A stretch of 64,000 bases of DNA, taken from Ostreococcus lucimarinus CCE9901. Its lineage: Eukaryota > Chlorophyta > Mamiellophyceae > Mamiellales > Bathycoccaceae. Location: positions 124,001 to 188,000 of the forward strand of contig NC_009356.1 of assembly GCF_000092065.1 (NCBI RefSeq). The letters run 5' to 3'. The number at the start of each line of letters is the position of its first letter. Position 1 is the first letter of the stretch. Below are positions 10,399 through 20,772 of the stretch, one piece after another. The notes under the pieces are model-generated. The model was not told the DNA's origin. It saw only the letters and a list, made by a program, of their open reading frames with translations, and ran no database searches. A program made the translations under genes and the position numbers.

Positions 10399-10887
10399 CT
10401 ATCCCTCGTCATCATCGCCCTCCACCAATTCAAAAGCCGCCAGCCCGTGCCCGTGCCCCGCGAACGTCTCTTTCTCCCCCTTCCCCGTTCGTTTCCGTTT
10501 CCGCGCCCCCGTTTCGGGCGTCTTCCCGTCTTCGTCGTCGTCCGCCGCGCGCGCCCTCGCGCCGTCGCGACACCCCGCGCACAAATCGAACGCGTCTCCC
10601 CTCAGCTCGCACACGACGCACGACCAGCGCGCGCGTCCCGGCAGTATGTACAGCCCGCATCCATCGCACGTGCGCGGGAGCTCCCAGACGTCGCCGCGAT
10701 CGACGCGCGCGTCGGCGACGCCGATGGTTCGTTCGAGCTCGGCGTCGAACGACACCGCGCGCGCGCGCCGCGGCGCCGCCGCGCGCGACGGCGCGGCGTC
10801 GAGCGCGCGCGCCGCCTTCGTCGCCGTCGTCGCCGCCGCGCGCGCGTCGCGCGTCGCGCGCGCGCGGACGACGCGCGTCGACGCCAT
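10399..10887 (-). CDS. Small ZZ-type zinc-finger protein
   Basis: A 162-aa protein with a basic, Ala/Arg-rich N-terminus that could be an organelle-targeting sequence, and a C-terminal half with the cysteine pairs CDGC, CVVC and CAGC followed after an acidic/basic linker by HGHG. That spacing fits a ZZ-type or C1/DC1-like zinc finger, a protein-binding module. No catalytic domain is present. The first ATG in frame is at 10887. It is convergent with the ABCD transporter (67 bp between stops) and divergent from SUV3 (95 bp between starts). The linker between the last Cys pair and the His pair is longer than in most ZZ fingers, so the subtype is uncertain. Confidence 0.6.
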   Translation of the reverse strand: MASTRVVRARATRDARAAATTATKAARALDAAPSRAAAPRRARAVSFDAELERTIGVADARVDRGDVWELPRTCDGCGLYILPGRARWSCVVCELRGDAFDLCAGCRDGARARAADDDEDGKTPETGARKRKRTGKGEKETFAGHGHGLAAFELVEGDDDEG

Positions 10888-10982
10888 CGACGCGCCGCGC
10901 TCTGACGGCACTGCGCGTCGCGTCGCGCCGCGCGTCGTCGTCCGCGCGCGACGCGCGCGCGCGCGCGCGTCGGACGATCGAC

Positions 10983-13265
10983 ATGGCGCTCGCGCGCCGC
11001 GCGATGGCGCGCGCGATGGCGCGCGCGCGCGACGGCGTCGCGGCGACGATGGCGCGCGGAGGCGCGACGGCGACGACGACGGCGACGACGCGGTCGGACG
11101 ACGCGACGCGCGCGCGCGACGCGCGAACGATGGCGTCCGCGGCGTGCTCGACGTCGAGCGCGGCGTCGGCGGGACGCGCGCGCGCGGCGGCGGCGGGACG
11201 GTGGAACGCGGCGCGCGGCGACGGCGCGAACGCGCGCGGGGCGACGTTCGCGACGTCGAGCGCGGCGGCGCGCGCGAGGTCCGCGGGCGATGCGGGCGCG
11301 AAGGACGCGCGGGGTGGCGCGCGGAGAGCGCGAGCGTCGATGACGCCGGAGATTCAGCGGTTGTTGGACATGCGCGATCCGGCGGCGGCGTATCCGCTCG
11401 CGAGGTCGATGCGGCGAGAGATTACGCTGCACGTGGGGCCGACGAACAGTGGGAAGACGTACGCCGCGATGCAGCGGTTGAAGCGGGCGGGGAGTGGGGT
11501 GTATTGCGCGCCGTTGAGGTTGCTGGCGTGGGAGATTTCAGAGAATATGAATAGAGAGGGGGTGCCGTGCACGCTCGTCACGGGGCAGGAGCGGCGCGTG
11601 GCGCCGAACGCCTCGCACGATAGTTGCACGGTGGAGATGTCGGATCTGTCCAAGGTCATGGACTGCGCGGTGATTGATGAGATACAACTGCTGAGTGACC
11701 CACTTCGAGGGTACGCGTACACGCGCGCGTTGCTGGGGTTGCCCGCGTTGGAGCTGCACCTGTGCGGCGATCCTCGCGTGGTGCCGTTGGTGCGACGCAT
11801 CGTCAAGTCGACGGGGGATTTATTAGTGGTCAAAGAGTACGACAGATTGTCGCCGTTAGAAGTCTCGCGCGATATCGTCAAGAGTGTGAAGGACGTGCGC
11901 AAGGGTGACGCGTTCGTAGCTTTCAGCCGAAGCGCGGTGTACGATTTGAAGCGCGAGTTGGAACAGAAATCGCCGCACCGAGCGTGCGTCATTTATGGAG
12001 GTTTGCCGCCGGAGACGCGCTCGAGGCAAGCTGAGCTGTTTAACAAGCCCGATAGCGGCTACGACGTTCTCATCGCGTCCGATGCGATCGGGATGGGCTT
12101 GAATTTGAACATCAAGCGCGTGATTTTTACGACAATGTCCAAATTCGACGGAAGCGAGATGCGCAAACTGGCGGGGCCCGAGACGAGACAAATCGCCGGT
12201 CGTGCGGGACGATACGGTCTCAACTACGCGGACATGGGGATCGTGACGACGACGAAAAAGGCTGACTACGACTTGCTCGCGGCGGCCCTTGAAGGCGAGC
12301 TGGAGCCGTTGACTCAAGCCGGTCTCGCGCCGTCGCTCGAGCAAGTAGAAGAGTACTGCGAGCTTCGCCCGGAGGCGGGTCTCGTCGGCGCCTTGCAAGC
12401 GCTGAGCGACTCGGCCAAGTTGGCGCCGCACTTTCGCATGCGAGATATGGAAGAATCCATCGCCGTGGCGAAATTGTTGGAAAAGCTTCCGCTCACGCTG
12501 GCTGATCATTTCTTGTTTTCCATCGCGCCAGTCGACATTCGCGATTCCATGGTCGTGAACGCGATGATGAAGTTTGCGCGCGTGTTTTGCACGCACGGAC
12601 GCGCAGGCGTGCGTCTGATTTCGCTGCCTCCCGCGCGCACGCCCACGGCGCCGCATGAGTTACAAAAGCTTGAAAGCGCGCACAAGTGCCTCGACTTGTA
12701 CTTGTGGCTCGCCAGACGTCTGCCGAACGCATTTCCAGAAGAGAACCTGGCCGACGCTTACCGCACCGCCACGGCGACGGCGATCAGTGCAGGGCTGCAG
12801 TACCTGTCGTTGCTCTCGCAAAAGCGCTTAGCGCGCGCGAAGCAGCGACGTAGAGGTTTCTCCGCGACGACTGAGACTGCCGATTCGCTCGCGACGCCGG
12901 TCGTGGACGCCCTGCACCCCAGCGCAGTCCACGACGCTTTCACCGCAGTCCTCCGCGCCACGAAAGACGTCGAGGACGAGCGCGAGCGCGCCGGTCTCGC
13001 TCGCATTGACGCCGCCGAGCGCAAGGCCGCGTCCTCCGCCGAGTCCGCGTGGACACGCAACGCGCAGCGAAAGCCCGCGCAGCGAAAGCCCGGAAAAGTC
13101 CACATCCTTCGCGACACCAAGCCTTCGCCGAAAAAAACGACGAAACTGTCGACCACGAAATCCATCGCGCGGGACGCCTCGAGCGCCGAGCGCGCCGAGT
13201 CACCACCACCGTCGCCGTCGCCGCGTCGCGCCGCCGCGTCGCACCTCAAACCGAGCTGGTTGTAA
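10983..13265 (+). CDS. SUV3: SUV3-like organellar ATP-dependent RNA helicase
   Basis: A 760-aa DExH-box helicase. The first ~115 residues are Ala/Arg/Thr-rich with almost no acidic residues, as expected of a mitochondrial (or plastid) presequence. The core has Walker A GPTNSGKT, motif II DEIQ (VIDEIQLL), the SUV3-specific GDPRVVPLV stretch, the glycine-rich YGGLPPETR and the motif VI block QIAGRAGRYG. The SUV3 C-terminal domain follows, including a bundle ending near DAYRTATATAIS. The last ~120 residues are a basic Ser/Pro/Lys-rich tail absent from most homologues. SUV3 unwinds RNA for 3'-5' decay and surveillance in mitochondria. Single exon; the ATG at 10983 is the first in frame. Confidence 0.92.
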   Translation: MALARRAMARAMARARDGVAATMARGGATATTTATTRSDDATRARDARTMASAACSTSSAASAGRARAAAAGRWNAARGDGANARGATFATSSAAARARSAGDAGAKDARGGARRARASMTPEIQRLLDMRDPAAAYPLARSMRREITLHVGPTNSGKTYAAMQRLKRAGSGVYCAPLRLLAWEISENMNREGVPCTLVTGQERRVAPNASHDSCTVEMSDLSKVMDCAVIDEIQLLSDPLRGYAYTRALLGLPALELHLCGDPRVVPLVRRIVKSTGDLLVVKEYDRLSPLEVSRDIVKSVKDVRKGDAFVAFSRSAVYDLKRELEQKSPHRACVIYGGLPPETRSRQAELFNKPDSGYDVLIASDAIGMGLNLNIKRVIFTTMSKFDGSEMRKLAGPETRQIAGRAGRYGLNYADMGIVTTTKKADYDLLAAALEGELEPLTQAGLAPSLEQVEEYCELRPEAGLVGALQALSDSAKLAPHFRMRDMEESIAVAKLLEKLPLTLADHFLFSIAPVDIRDSMVVNAMMKFARVFCTHGRAGVRLISLPPARTPTAPHELQKLESAHKCLDLYLWLARRLPNAFPEENLADAYRTATATAISAGLQYLSLLSQKRLARAKQRRRGFSATTETADSLATPVVDALHPSAVHDAFTAVLRATKDVEDERERAGLARIDAAERKAASSAESAWTRNAQRKPAQRKPGKVHILRDTKPSPKKTTKLSTTKSIARDASSAERAESPPPSPSPRRAAASHLKPSWL

Positions 13266-13382
13266 CCGATAGACAGATAGGTAGATCGAACGCCCGTCGC
13301 GTCGCCGCGCGACGGGTGCGCGTTAACGAACGCGGTCGCGACGCTCCACCGCGTTCTCGGCGCCAATCGACGTCGCGCGGCG

Positions 13383-14471
13383 ATGCATTCGCGCGCGACG
13401 ACGTCGCACTTTTCCGCCGCCTCGCCGACGTTCGCCGCGTCGCGCGGCGTCTCGAGCGCACCCCAGCGCTCGAGACGCGGGCGCGAGACGTGGACGCGGG
13501 CGTTTGACTCACCGGGCGAGGCTCGGGAGCGTCGGCCGTGGGCGGTGTCGCTGGCGAGGGTGTTCGAGTGGGAGGACGTGCTCGAGGCGTCGAGCGGCGA
13601 CGGTTACGACGACGAGTCGACGAGCGATGACGATGAAACCGGCGAGAGAACGGGCAAGGCGAGCGCCCCGACGCGAGGTACTAGTGATGAGTTCGTCATC
13701 GTCGACGGCGCGAACGTCGCGTGGGGATTGGCGCAGAAATTGAAGAGTCGGTTTCAAGCGAAGACGCGCGTGCCGATGTCCGCAGCCGTGGTCATGGCGT
13801 TGGATTACGAGCCTTGGCTCAGGCGAGGATTGAAGACGCACGCGTTCATTCCGCGAGAGTACGTCGTCGGATACGTGAACTCGGTGTGCGATGGTGGCGG
13901 ATTAGGGACGGTGAACGCAGACGTGGTGGAGTATTTAGGTAAAGGCGTGTGGTGCAACCGACGACTGATGGACGAGGTGGAAAAGGGACGAATCACGCTC
14001 GTCTCGCGAGCGGGCGACGACGGGCGAGGGTCGCGCAAGGCGGATGATTTGACGATTCTGCGACGCGCGAAGGAGGCTGACGCGTGGATATGCAGTAACG
14101 ACAAGTTTCGCGATCATAGACGAGAGCGAGACATTGGATTTAGCGGCGGCAAGGCGATGAAGGAGTTCGCGCGACTGCGCAGAATAGATCACAACTTTGT
14201 CGTCGCGCCGGGCTTAGACGACGTCACCCTCGACGCGATGCTCGAAGCGAGCGAATGGAACCCACGCGTGGGTTCGCATCACTTCGATGCGTACGACGGA
14301 CCTCGCCGCGCGCCGCCGCGCGTCGGCGCCGACGCCGTCTCGCCGCCGTACCACGCGATGCCGCACGCCGTGCTTCCGATTTATTTCGAGCCGTTACCCA
14401 CGGATTCGATGAAAACCGCGCGTAAAACGTTTCTCGAGCGCAAGGACTGGGAACTACCGAGGATCAAGTGA
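13383..14471 (+). CDS. Zc3h12a-like NYN-domain ribonuclease
   Basis: A 362-aa protein whose residues about 103-275 form a Zc3h12a-type NYN (PIN-like) ribonuclease domain: FVIVDGANVAW with the first catalytic Asp, an acidic DD-x-T-ILRRAKE block, and ICSNDKFRDH with the third acidic cluster. This family (MCPIP1/Regnase, plant PRORP-type NYN relatives) cuts single-stranded RNA with a metal ion. Unlike animal Regnase-1 there is no CCCH finger here. The N-terminal ~85 residues are Ser/Arg-rich then acidic and could include a targeting peptide. It lies 117 bp after SUV3 on the same strand. An 18-bp perfect palindrome, 14258-14275, lies within the C-terminal coding region. Confidence 0.75.
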   Translation: MHSRATTSHFSAASPTFAASRGVSSAPQRSRRGRETWTRAFDSPGEARERRPWAVSLARVFEWEDVLEASSGDGYDDESTSDDDETGERTGKASAPTRGTSDEFVIVDGANVAWGLAQKLKSRFQAKTRVPMSAAVVMALDYEPWLRRGLKTHAFIPREYVVGYVNSVCDGGGLGTVNADVVEYLGKGVWCNRRLMDEVEKGRITLVSRAGDDGRGSRKADDLTILRRAKEADAWICSNDKFRDHRRERDIGFSGGKAMKEFARLRRIDHNFVVAPGLDDVTLDAMLEASEWNPRVGSHHFDAYDGPRRAPPRVGADAVSPPYHAMPHAVLPIYFEPLPTDSMKTARKTFLERKDWELPRIK

Positions 14472-14538
14472 CCGTCGCGTCGCCGCCCGTCGCCGCGCGT
14501 CGGCGCGCGGAGACCAAGCGGCCGAAACATCATTCGCC

Positions 14539-14545
14539 TATAAAT
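14539..14545 (+). promoter_or_regulatory. TATA-like element upstream of NOG1
   Basis: TATAAAT lies 50-57 bp before the first NOG1 ATG at 14596, inside an AT-rich stretch unusual for this GC-rich window; a second TATAATATA-like run is at 14575-14583. Position and composition suggest the core promoter and a short leader. No transcript evidence. Confidence 0.4.
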
Positions 14546-14595
14546 TCGCCTTAAATTACACGTTAGAAAATTCGTATAATATAGCTAAAAAAACC

Positions 14596-16698
14596 ATGAA
14601 CGAACCACCGGTCGCACGCGCCGCCGCCGCCGCGGCCGCGCCGCCGCACTCGTCGCCGCGCGTCGGCGCTCGATCGCCGCCCGTCGCCGCGCGACGACGC
14701 GCGATGCAGTACAACTTTAAGAAGATCGCGAGCGTGCCCGCGGCGAGCGATTTCATCGACGTCGTCCTGAGCCGCACGCAGCGACAGACGCCGACGGTCG
14801 TCCACGCGGGCTACGCCATCGCGCGCATTCGCCAGTTTTACATGCGCAAGGTGAAGTACACGCAGCAATCGTGGAACGAAAAGCTGTCGAGAATCCTCGA
14901 AGACTTCCCGAGAGTCGATGACGTGCACCCGTTCTACAGCGATCTGCTGAACGTGCTGTACGATAAGGACCACTACAAGCTGGCGCTAGGGCAGCTGAAC
15001 ACGGCGCGAGCGATGATTGATAAAATCGCGAAGGATTACGTGAAATTGCTCAAGTATGGGGATTCGTTGTACAGGTGTAAGCAGTTGAAAAGAGCGGCGC
15101 TGGGGCGGATGTGCACCATCATGAAAAAACACGCGGCGAGCTTGGCGTATTTGGAGCAGGTGCGACAACACATGTCGCGTCTGCCGAGCATCGATCCGAA
15201 CACGCGGTCTATTTTGGTGTGCGGGTATCCGAATGTGGGTAAATCGAGCTTTATGAACAAGGTGACGCGAGCGGATGTTGAGGTGCAGCCGTACGCGTTC
15301 ACGACGAAGTCGATTTACGTCGGTCACACGGATTACAAGTACTTGCGGTGGCAAGTTTTGGACACGCCGGGAATTTTGGATCGACCGTTGGACGAACGAA
15401 ACACGATTGAAATGCAGTCCATCACCGCCTTGGCGCATCTTCGAGCGGTCGTGCTGTACATAGTAGATATTAGTGAGCAGTGCGGATTCTCGATCGCGCA
15501 ACAGGCGGCTTTGTTTCACTCCATCAAACCGTTGTTCGCCAACAAGCCGCTGGTGGTGGCGATTAACAAAATCGACGTGCGCAAGCTCGAGGACTTGAGC
15601 GCCGAGGATCGGGCGCTGATTGACGGCATGCGCGACGCCATGCGTGGCCCGGCGGCGATGCAGCTCGGCGATGACGATGCTCTGCCGATCATGTCCACAC
15701 TCAGTGAAAACGGGGTCATGGAGGTGAAGAATAGATGTTGCGATTTGTTGCTCGCGCACCGGGTTGAGCAAAAGCTCGCCAGTCGTCGCGCGGGAGAGGT
15801 GATGAACCGCTTGCACGTCGCCACTCCGGTGCCGAGAGATTCGAAACAGCGTCCGGCGTTTATACCATCGACGCTCGAGGCGAGCCGCGCGCGAAAAGCC
15901 GCGGGTGAAAAGATTGTCACGGAGAAGGAGTTGCAAGAACAAAACGGCGGCGCCGGTGTGTACTCGGCGGATTTGCGCAAGCGCTACATGCTGGAGAACG
16001 ACGATTGGAAGTACGACATCGTTCCCGAGATTTACAACGGCAAGAATGTGGCGGACTTTATCGATCCCGAGATCGAGGCCAAGCTCGCCGAGCTCGAACG
16101 CGAGGAAGACGAGCTCGAGGCGAAGTGGGAAGCCGAGCGCATGGACCGCGAGCCGCAGGAGGCGGATTTAGACGAAGACGAGCGCGCGCTCCTCGGCGAG
16201 GTTCGCACGCGCCGCAACAAGCTCGTCGCCGAGCACAGACGAAAGAAAGCTGCCGGAAACAACAATCCAGTCGTCCCACGCAAGGTGGACCACGAACGCA
16301 AGCTCAACACGAAGAACATGAAGTCAAGCTTGGAGTCCATGGGCTTGGACGCCACCGCCGCCGTCGAGCGCGCGCGGTCGCGCTCTCGCGTCGTCAAGCG
16401 CGGGCGTTCCATGGGCGCCGACGCCTCCATGGGCGCCGACGACGCCAACGAAGACGGCAAGAAGATGCGCACATCCAAGTCTCGCTCAAAATCCGTCGCC
16501 AAGCGCGTCAAGGACGAAGTCGGCGGCGGCCTCAAGAGCGTCGACGCCACCCTCCGCGCGACGAAGATGGCGGACAAGGCGCAGCGCAAGCGCAACAAGT
16601 TGGCCAAATCCGGCGAGGGCGATCGCACCATCAACACCAAGCTGCCCAAGTGGTTAAACAGCGGCAAGCGCGGCAACGGCAAGACCGATCGCCGTTAG
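14596..16698 (+). CDS. NOG1: Nucleolar GTP-binding protein 1 (60S ribosome assembly)
   Basis: A 700-aa Obg-family GTPase. Conserved NOG1 sequence begins at MQYNFKKI (ATG 14704, residue 37), followed by the helical NOG1-N domain, G1 motif GYPNVGKSS (about residue 212), DTPGILDRP (G3), NKID (G4), and the long basic NOGCT tail containing nuclear localisation-like stretches. NOG1 binds pre-60S particles in the nucleolus and inserts its tail into the peptide exit tunnel. The ATG at 14596 is the first in the leader and has an A at -3, but it adds 36 Ala/Pro-rich residues unlike other NOG1s; 14704 may be the true start. Single exon. Confidence 0.93.
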   Translation: MNEPPVARAAAAAAAPPHSSPRVGARSPPVAARRRAMQYNFKKIASVPAASDFIDVVLSRTQRQTPTVVHAGYAIARIRQFYMRKVKYTQQSWNEKLSRILEDFPRVDDVHPFYSDLLNVLYDKDHYKLALGQLNTARAMIDKIAKDYVKLLKYGDSLYRCKQLKRAALGRMCTIMKKHAASLAYLEQVRQHMSRLPSIDPNTRSILVCGYPNVGKSSFMNKVTRADVEVQPYAFTTKSIYVGHTDYKYLRWQVLDTPGILDRPLDERNTIEMQSITALAHLRAVVLYIVDISEQCGFSIAQQAALFHSIKPLFANKPLVVAINKIDVRKLEDLSAEDRALIDGMRDAMRGPAAMQLGDDDALPIMSTLSENGVMEVKNRCCDLLLAHRVEQKLASRRAGEVMNRLHVATPVPRDSKQRPAFIPSTLEASRARKAAGEKIVTEKELQEQNGGAGVYSADLRKRYMLENDDWKYDIVPEIYNGKNVADFIDPEIEAKLAELEREEDELEAKWEAERMDREPQEADLDEDERALLGEVRTRRNKLVAEHRRKKAAGNNNPVVPRKVDHERKLNTKNMKSSLESMGLDATAAVERARSRSRVVKRGRSMGADASMGADDANEDGKKMRTSKSRSKSVAKRVKDEVGGGLKSVDATLRATKMADKAQRKRNKLAKSGEGDRTINTKLPKWLNSGKRGNGKTDRR

Positions 16699-16821
16699 CG
16701 GGCATCCATTCATTCGTTGTAACATCGACATCGCGCCCCGGCGTTGACCGCGCCCGAAGCGCGCCTCGCGAACGACCCGAACCTCAGATCTCGCCATCGC
16801 GCCGCTCGCCTCTCGACGACG

Positions 16822-18099
16822 ATGCCGCGCGCGATGGAAACCGAGAGCGACGTCGCCACGGACGACGAGATCGCGTCGCTTCGCGCCGTCGTCTTCGCGA
16901 GCGACGCGGAGGGCGACGCGACGACGACGACGGAGAGTTCAACCGCGACCGCGATCAAAAACAAAGAACTCGCTATCGAACGACTTGGAAACGCGTACGC
17001 GTCGCGAGACGACGCGAACGCGTTCAAGACGCTGTTTAGCGAGCTGAGACCGATGCTGGCGAAGGCGCCAAAGGCGAAGACGGCGAAAATCGTGCGGGGA
17101 TTGATTGAAATCATGGGAAGGATTCGAGGACACGACGCGATGCAGGTGGAGCTGTGCAGAGAGCACGTCGAGTGGGCGCGAGCGGAACGACGGACGTTTT
17201 TGAGACATCGCGTTGAATTGCGATTGGCGACGTTGCATCTGACGATGCGGGATTATCCGGAGGCGTTGCGCGTCGTCGGCGCGCTCGCGCGCGAGGTGAA
17301 AAAGTTGGACGACAAGTTGTTGCTCGTAGACATTCACTTGCTCGAATCGAGGATACACTACGCGTTGCGTAACTTGCCGAAGAGTAAGGCGGCGCTGACG
17401 GCGGCGAGGACGAATGCGAACGCGATTTACGTGCCGCCGAGCGTGCAGTGTCAAATCGACGCGCAGAGCGGCATTTTACACGCCGACGAGAAGGATTACA
17501 AGACGGCGTACTCTTATTTTTTCGAAGCGTTCGAGCAGTTAAATTCGTTAGACGAGAAATCTTCCGCGGTGACGGCGCTCAAGTACATGCTGATGTGCAA
17601 GATTATGTGCGGCCAGGCGGAGGACGTGAGCACGCTCATCTCTAGCAAGGGCGGTTTGCAGCACCAAGGCGAAGCCTTGGACGCGATGAAGGCGGTGAGC
17701 GAGGCGTACAAGGCGCGCTCGTTGAAGGATTTACAGAACGTTTTGCGCGGATACAGTGCCCAACTTGGTGACGACCCCATCATAGCTGCGCACCTGGGCA
17801 GCTTGCAAGACTCCTTGATGGAGGAAAACTTGAAGCGTCTCATTGAGCCCTTCTCGCGAGTCGAAATCGCCCACGTCGCCGACTTGATCGAGCTTCCCAT
17901 CGCTGAAGTCGAGATGAAACTTTCGCAAATGATCTTAGACCGAAAATTCGAAGGCATTCTCGACCAAGGTACGGGTTGCCTCATCGTCTACGACGACCCG
18001 AGCGCCGAGACGATGTACAAAGCCGCCCTCGACGTCGTTCAAAACGTCGGCAAAGTCGTCGATTCACTCACTGTCAAGTCTTCCAAAATTGTCGCTTAG
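16822..18099 (+). CDS. RPN6: 26S proteasome lid subunit RPN6 (PSMD11)
   Basis: A 425-aa non-ATPase regulatory subunit. The N-terminal two thirds are TPR-like helical repeats and the C-terminus is a PCI domain (about 300-390, with RLIEPFSRVEIAHVADLI and the winged-helix strand ending ILDQGTGCLIVYDD), followed by the characteristic C-terminal helix. RPN6 clamps the lid to the 20S/ATPase core. Length is near the family's usual ~420 aa. The frame remains open upstream, but the nearest ATGs are 16822 and 16834. Single exon. It is convergent with SAS10 (153 bp between stops). Confidence 0.95.
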   Translation: MPRAMETESDVATDDEIASLRAVVFASDAEGDATTTTESSTATAIKNKELAIERLGNAYASRDDANAFKTLFSELRPMLAKAPKAKTAKIVRGLIEIMGRIRGHDAMQVELCREHVEWARAERRTFLRHRVELRLATLHLTMRDYPEALRVVGALAREVKKLDDKLLLVDIHLLESRIHYALRNLPKSKAALTAARTNANAIYVPPSVQCQIDAQSGILHADEKDYKTAYSYFFEAFEQLNSLDEKSSAVTALKYMLMCKIMCGQAEDVSTLISSKGGLQHQGEALDAMKAVSEAYKARSLKDLQNVLRGYSAQLGDDPIIAAHLGSLQDSLMEENLKRLIEPFSRVEIAHVADLIELPIAEVEMKLSQMILDRKFEGILDQGTGCLIVYDDPSAETMYKAALDVVQNVGKVVDSLTVKSSKIVA

Positions 18100-18252
18100 G
18101 ACTTTGGAACGTTTTAATCAATCATTGACGTGTCATCGAGTCGTCTTTCCTCGCATGCGCCATCCAAACCGACGAACGCGCGCAAGAAATATTCCAACGA
18201 CCGCGGCGCAGGCGCAAGTTGTAGGCACAAGTATATCAACAAACAAAAATCG

Positions 18253-20725
18253 CTACGTGAATTTCCTAGATTTGACGACGCTCGTTTTAACACCCGTGAG
18301 CTCACCACCGTAGCCATCTGTCTTTTCTTTGACATCGCGAACGGAGCCTTTTCTTCGAGTGACGGCGCGGCCGAATTTGCCGCGAAGCCGAACACGCGGG
18401 TTTTTCGCCTCCTTGTTTCTGTGCGGAGTGAGACCTCTGTTCGACATAATGGTTTGTCCAATTTCGCGCTTGCCGTCGATATCCTCCTCCGGGGCGATAA
18501 CCAAGCCTGGTTCGCGCGTGTACTTTTCAGCCTTCGCGCGACGCTTGCTGTCACGCAAGTCGGCGGCGGCGATGTATTGCTCATCATCGTCAACGTGTGC
18601 GCCACGAGGCTCATCGTCTGCGTCCATTTGCATTTGTTGCTTGCGCTGTAAAGAGCGAGCAACACCGCGTTCGTACTTAGACCGGCGTTCCTACGAGTGA
18701 TAAAAAAGGGGGGTTCATGGTCAGTGTCGGCGACTCTACTCGACGAGGCAAAGAATATTCCAAACGCTTCGCGCGCTCGACGACAATAGCGTGTGTTGAC
18801 GAGCTTTGTGAAGCGTGCGGTGTTGAATGTGGCATCAATTTTGACCCCGGCCGATCATGGAGAGGAAAACACCCGAAGCTTCGATATGATGCGATGAAAC
18901 GCGCGAGAGAAAACGCAAAAATACTCACCCCGAGCGTATCGCGCAACGGCACATCTTGTTCTCCAGAAGTGATATCTTGACTGGGCTTTTTGTACCCTTC
19001 CGTGACGGTATCCACCAAACGACGTTTACGCGAAACTTTGTCGAGCTCTTCGGTGCGCTCGACGAGATCGGCGACGTCGTCGCCGAAGTCGCCGACGGCG
19101 GCGAGCGAGTTGACGTTTCTCGTCGAGGCTTTTTGTCTTCGTCGCTCTTGTTTGGAAAGCGGCACGCGCGTGAACAAATCTTCCTCCACTCGCGCGCGAG
19201 CTTCCATTCTTGCCATCTCGCGCTTCGCGAACGCGCTTTGGACCAAATCTTCGTCTCCCAAACCAACCTCCTCGGGAGCTTCGCCGACTTCGCGAGCGAG
19301 TTCCTGCGGGTGAGCGAAAACGAGTGCGAAAGACGAGTCAGTCGATATTCGCGGTCGACGCGAGCGCTGATAAATGTCCAACTCTTGATTGGATGTTCAC
19401 CGACGGCGAAGCGAGCGGCACCCTGCCCAAGATTTGGTACGTGTGATTTCCGCCAGTAGATAAGGAAGCCCCGGACTATCTCATGGAAGGAGACCCGGGG
19501 GGCAAACAGGCGTTTCGCGCCGCGACGAAAAGACAATCGAAGATGCGCTCGACGCGAGCGTATCCGCGCACGTACCTTGATGAGCTGTGATCGACCGGCG
19601 CGACGACGCTGCTCCTTGCTTCTTCGCAATTCTTTGGCGTCTTTACCTCCGACTTCGTAATCCATCGAAGTGGGTAACATCTTCGGCGGTCGATACACGC
19701 CGTCGCCGCCCTCTTCGTCTTCGCCCGTCTTGGAAACCAGAGCGTTGGGATTCGGGGCGAATCTGAGTGGATCTTCATCGTCGTTCGCAACGGTCGAACG
19801 CTCGGACGCGCTCGCGAGTTTCAACAATTTATCAATCTGCGTCGCGAAGAAAAAGTGTACCTCTGTCAGTTTGCGGCGCGACGAAGCGCGCGTAAAATCT
19901 TCGCGATGATGGTAAAGGTGGCTGAACGACGACGCGCGGCTCAGTCCCTTAGATGTTCTTAAAACCTTCAGTGAGTAGTCAGGCCAATGCTGTGAGCGTT
20001 TACATCACCGCCGAACGTCGTCGTCGCAGCCACCATCGCGGCGAAAAGGCGCGTCTTGTTCGTCGTCGAGAGCGCGGTCAGTCTTCGCACCTGGTACTGA
20101 AGCTTCTTATCGATCGGTCGCAGTTTTTCGAGGTACAGTCGAATCTCGACCAATCTCTCAATCACTGGATGGTCCTTCACGCTGCGACCTTCGGATTTGA
20201 GCAAGAGGTAGAACACGATGGACGAGCAATAACTCAGCATCAAAAGATACTTGGTGTCCAAGTACGAAATACCCTCCGCCGTCGCGAACGCGCCGTTGCG
20301 CGCGGCGTTCACCAAGGGTTCGACGCTCTCTTCGATCGCGCTCAAAGTCGACGTCAGCTCCTTCGTGAGGGCGACGAGTTCTGGGGCGTCGCTCGCCGCC
20401 GCCGCGTCGTCCTCCGCCGCGAGCCGCTCCTCGCGTTCCTCCGCCGTCAGCGTCTCAATCTCCACCGCCGACGCTTTCTTGGTCGACGACTTCTTACCAT
20501 CGCCCCGACGTAAGTTCGCAACCTTCGCCCCGAGCGTGTCCTCCGCCTCCTCCTCGCTCTCGACCCCGAAGTCCTCCGCTCGCATCTCCTCCGCCATGAG
20601 CTTGCGCATTCGTCGCGCCTCCTTCTCCTCCTCCATGCGATCCTCCTCATCGCTCAATCCCTCGTGATCGACGTCGTCGTCCCCGTAGAAATCAACCTTC
20701 CGCTTCCCTTTGATTCCGAACCCTC

Positions 20726-20772
<47 letters not shown>

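Noticed and set aside
9923-11554. 543-aa plus-strand frame between the ABCD gene and SUV3
   Set aside because: Overlaps three real genes in other frames; composition is shadow-like (Arg/Ala/His) with no domain.
18925-19827. 300-aa minus-strand frame as an independent gene
   Set aside because: It is SAS10 exon 2 read through intron 2 into a wrong frame; splicing gives the conserved protein.
20077-20082. Second ACTGAC in SAS10 intron 1, eight bases from the donor
   Set aside because: Too close to the 5' splice site to serve as branch point; the copy 29 nt from the acceptor fits better.
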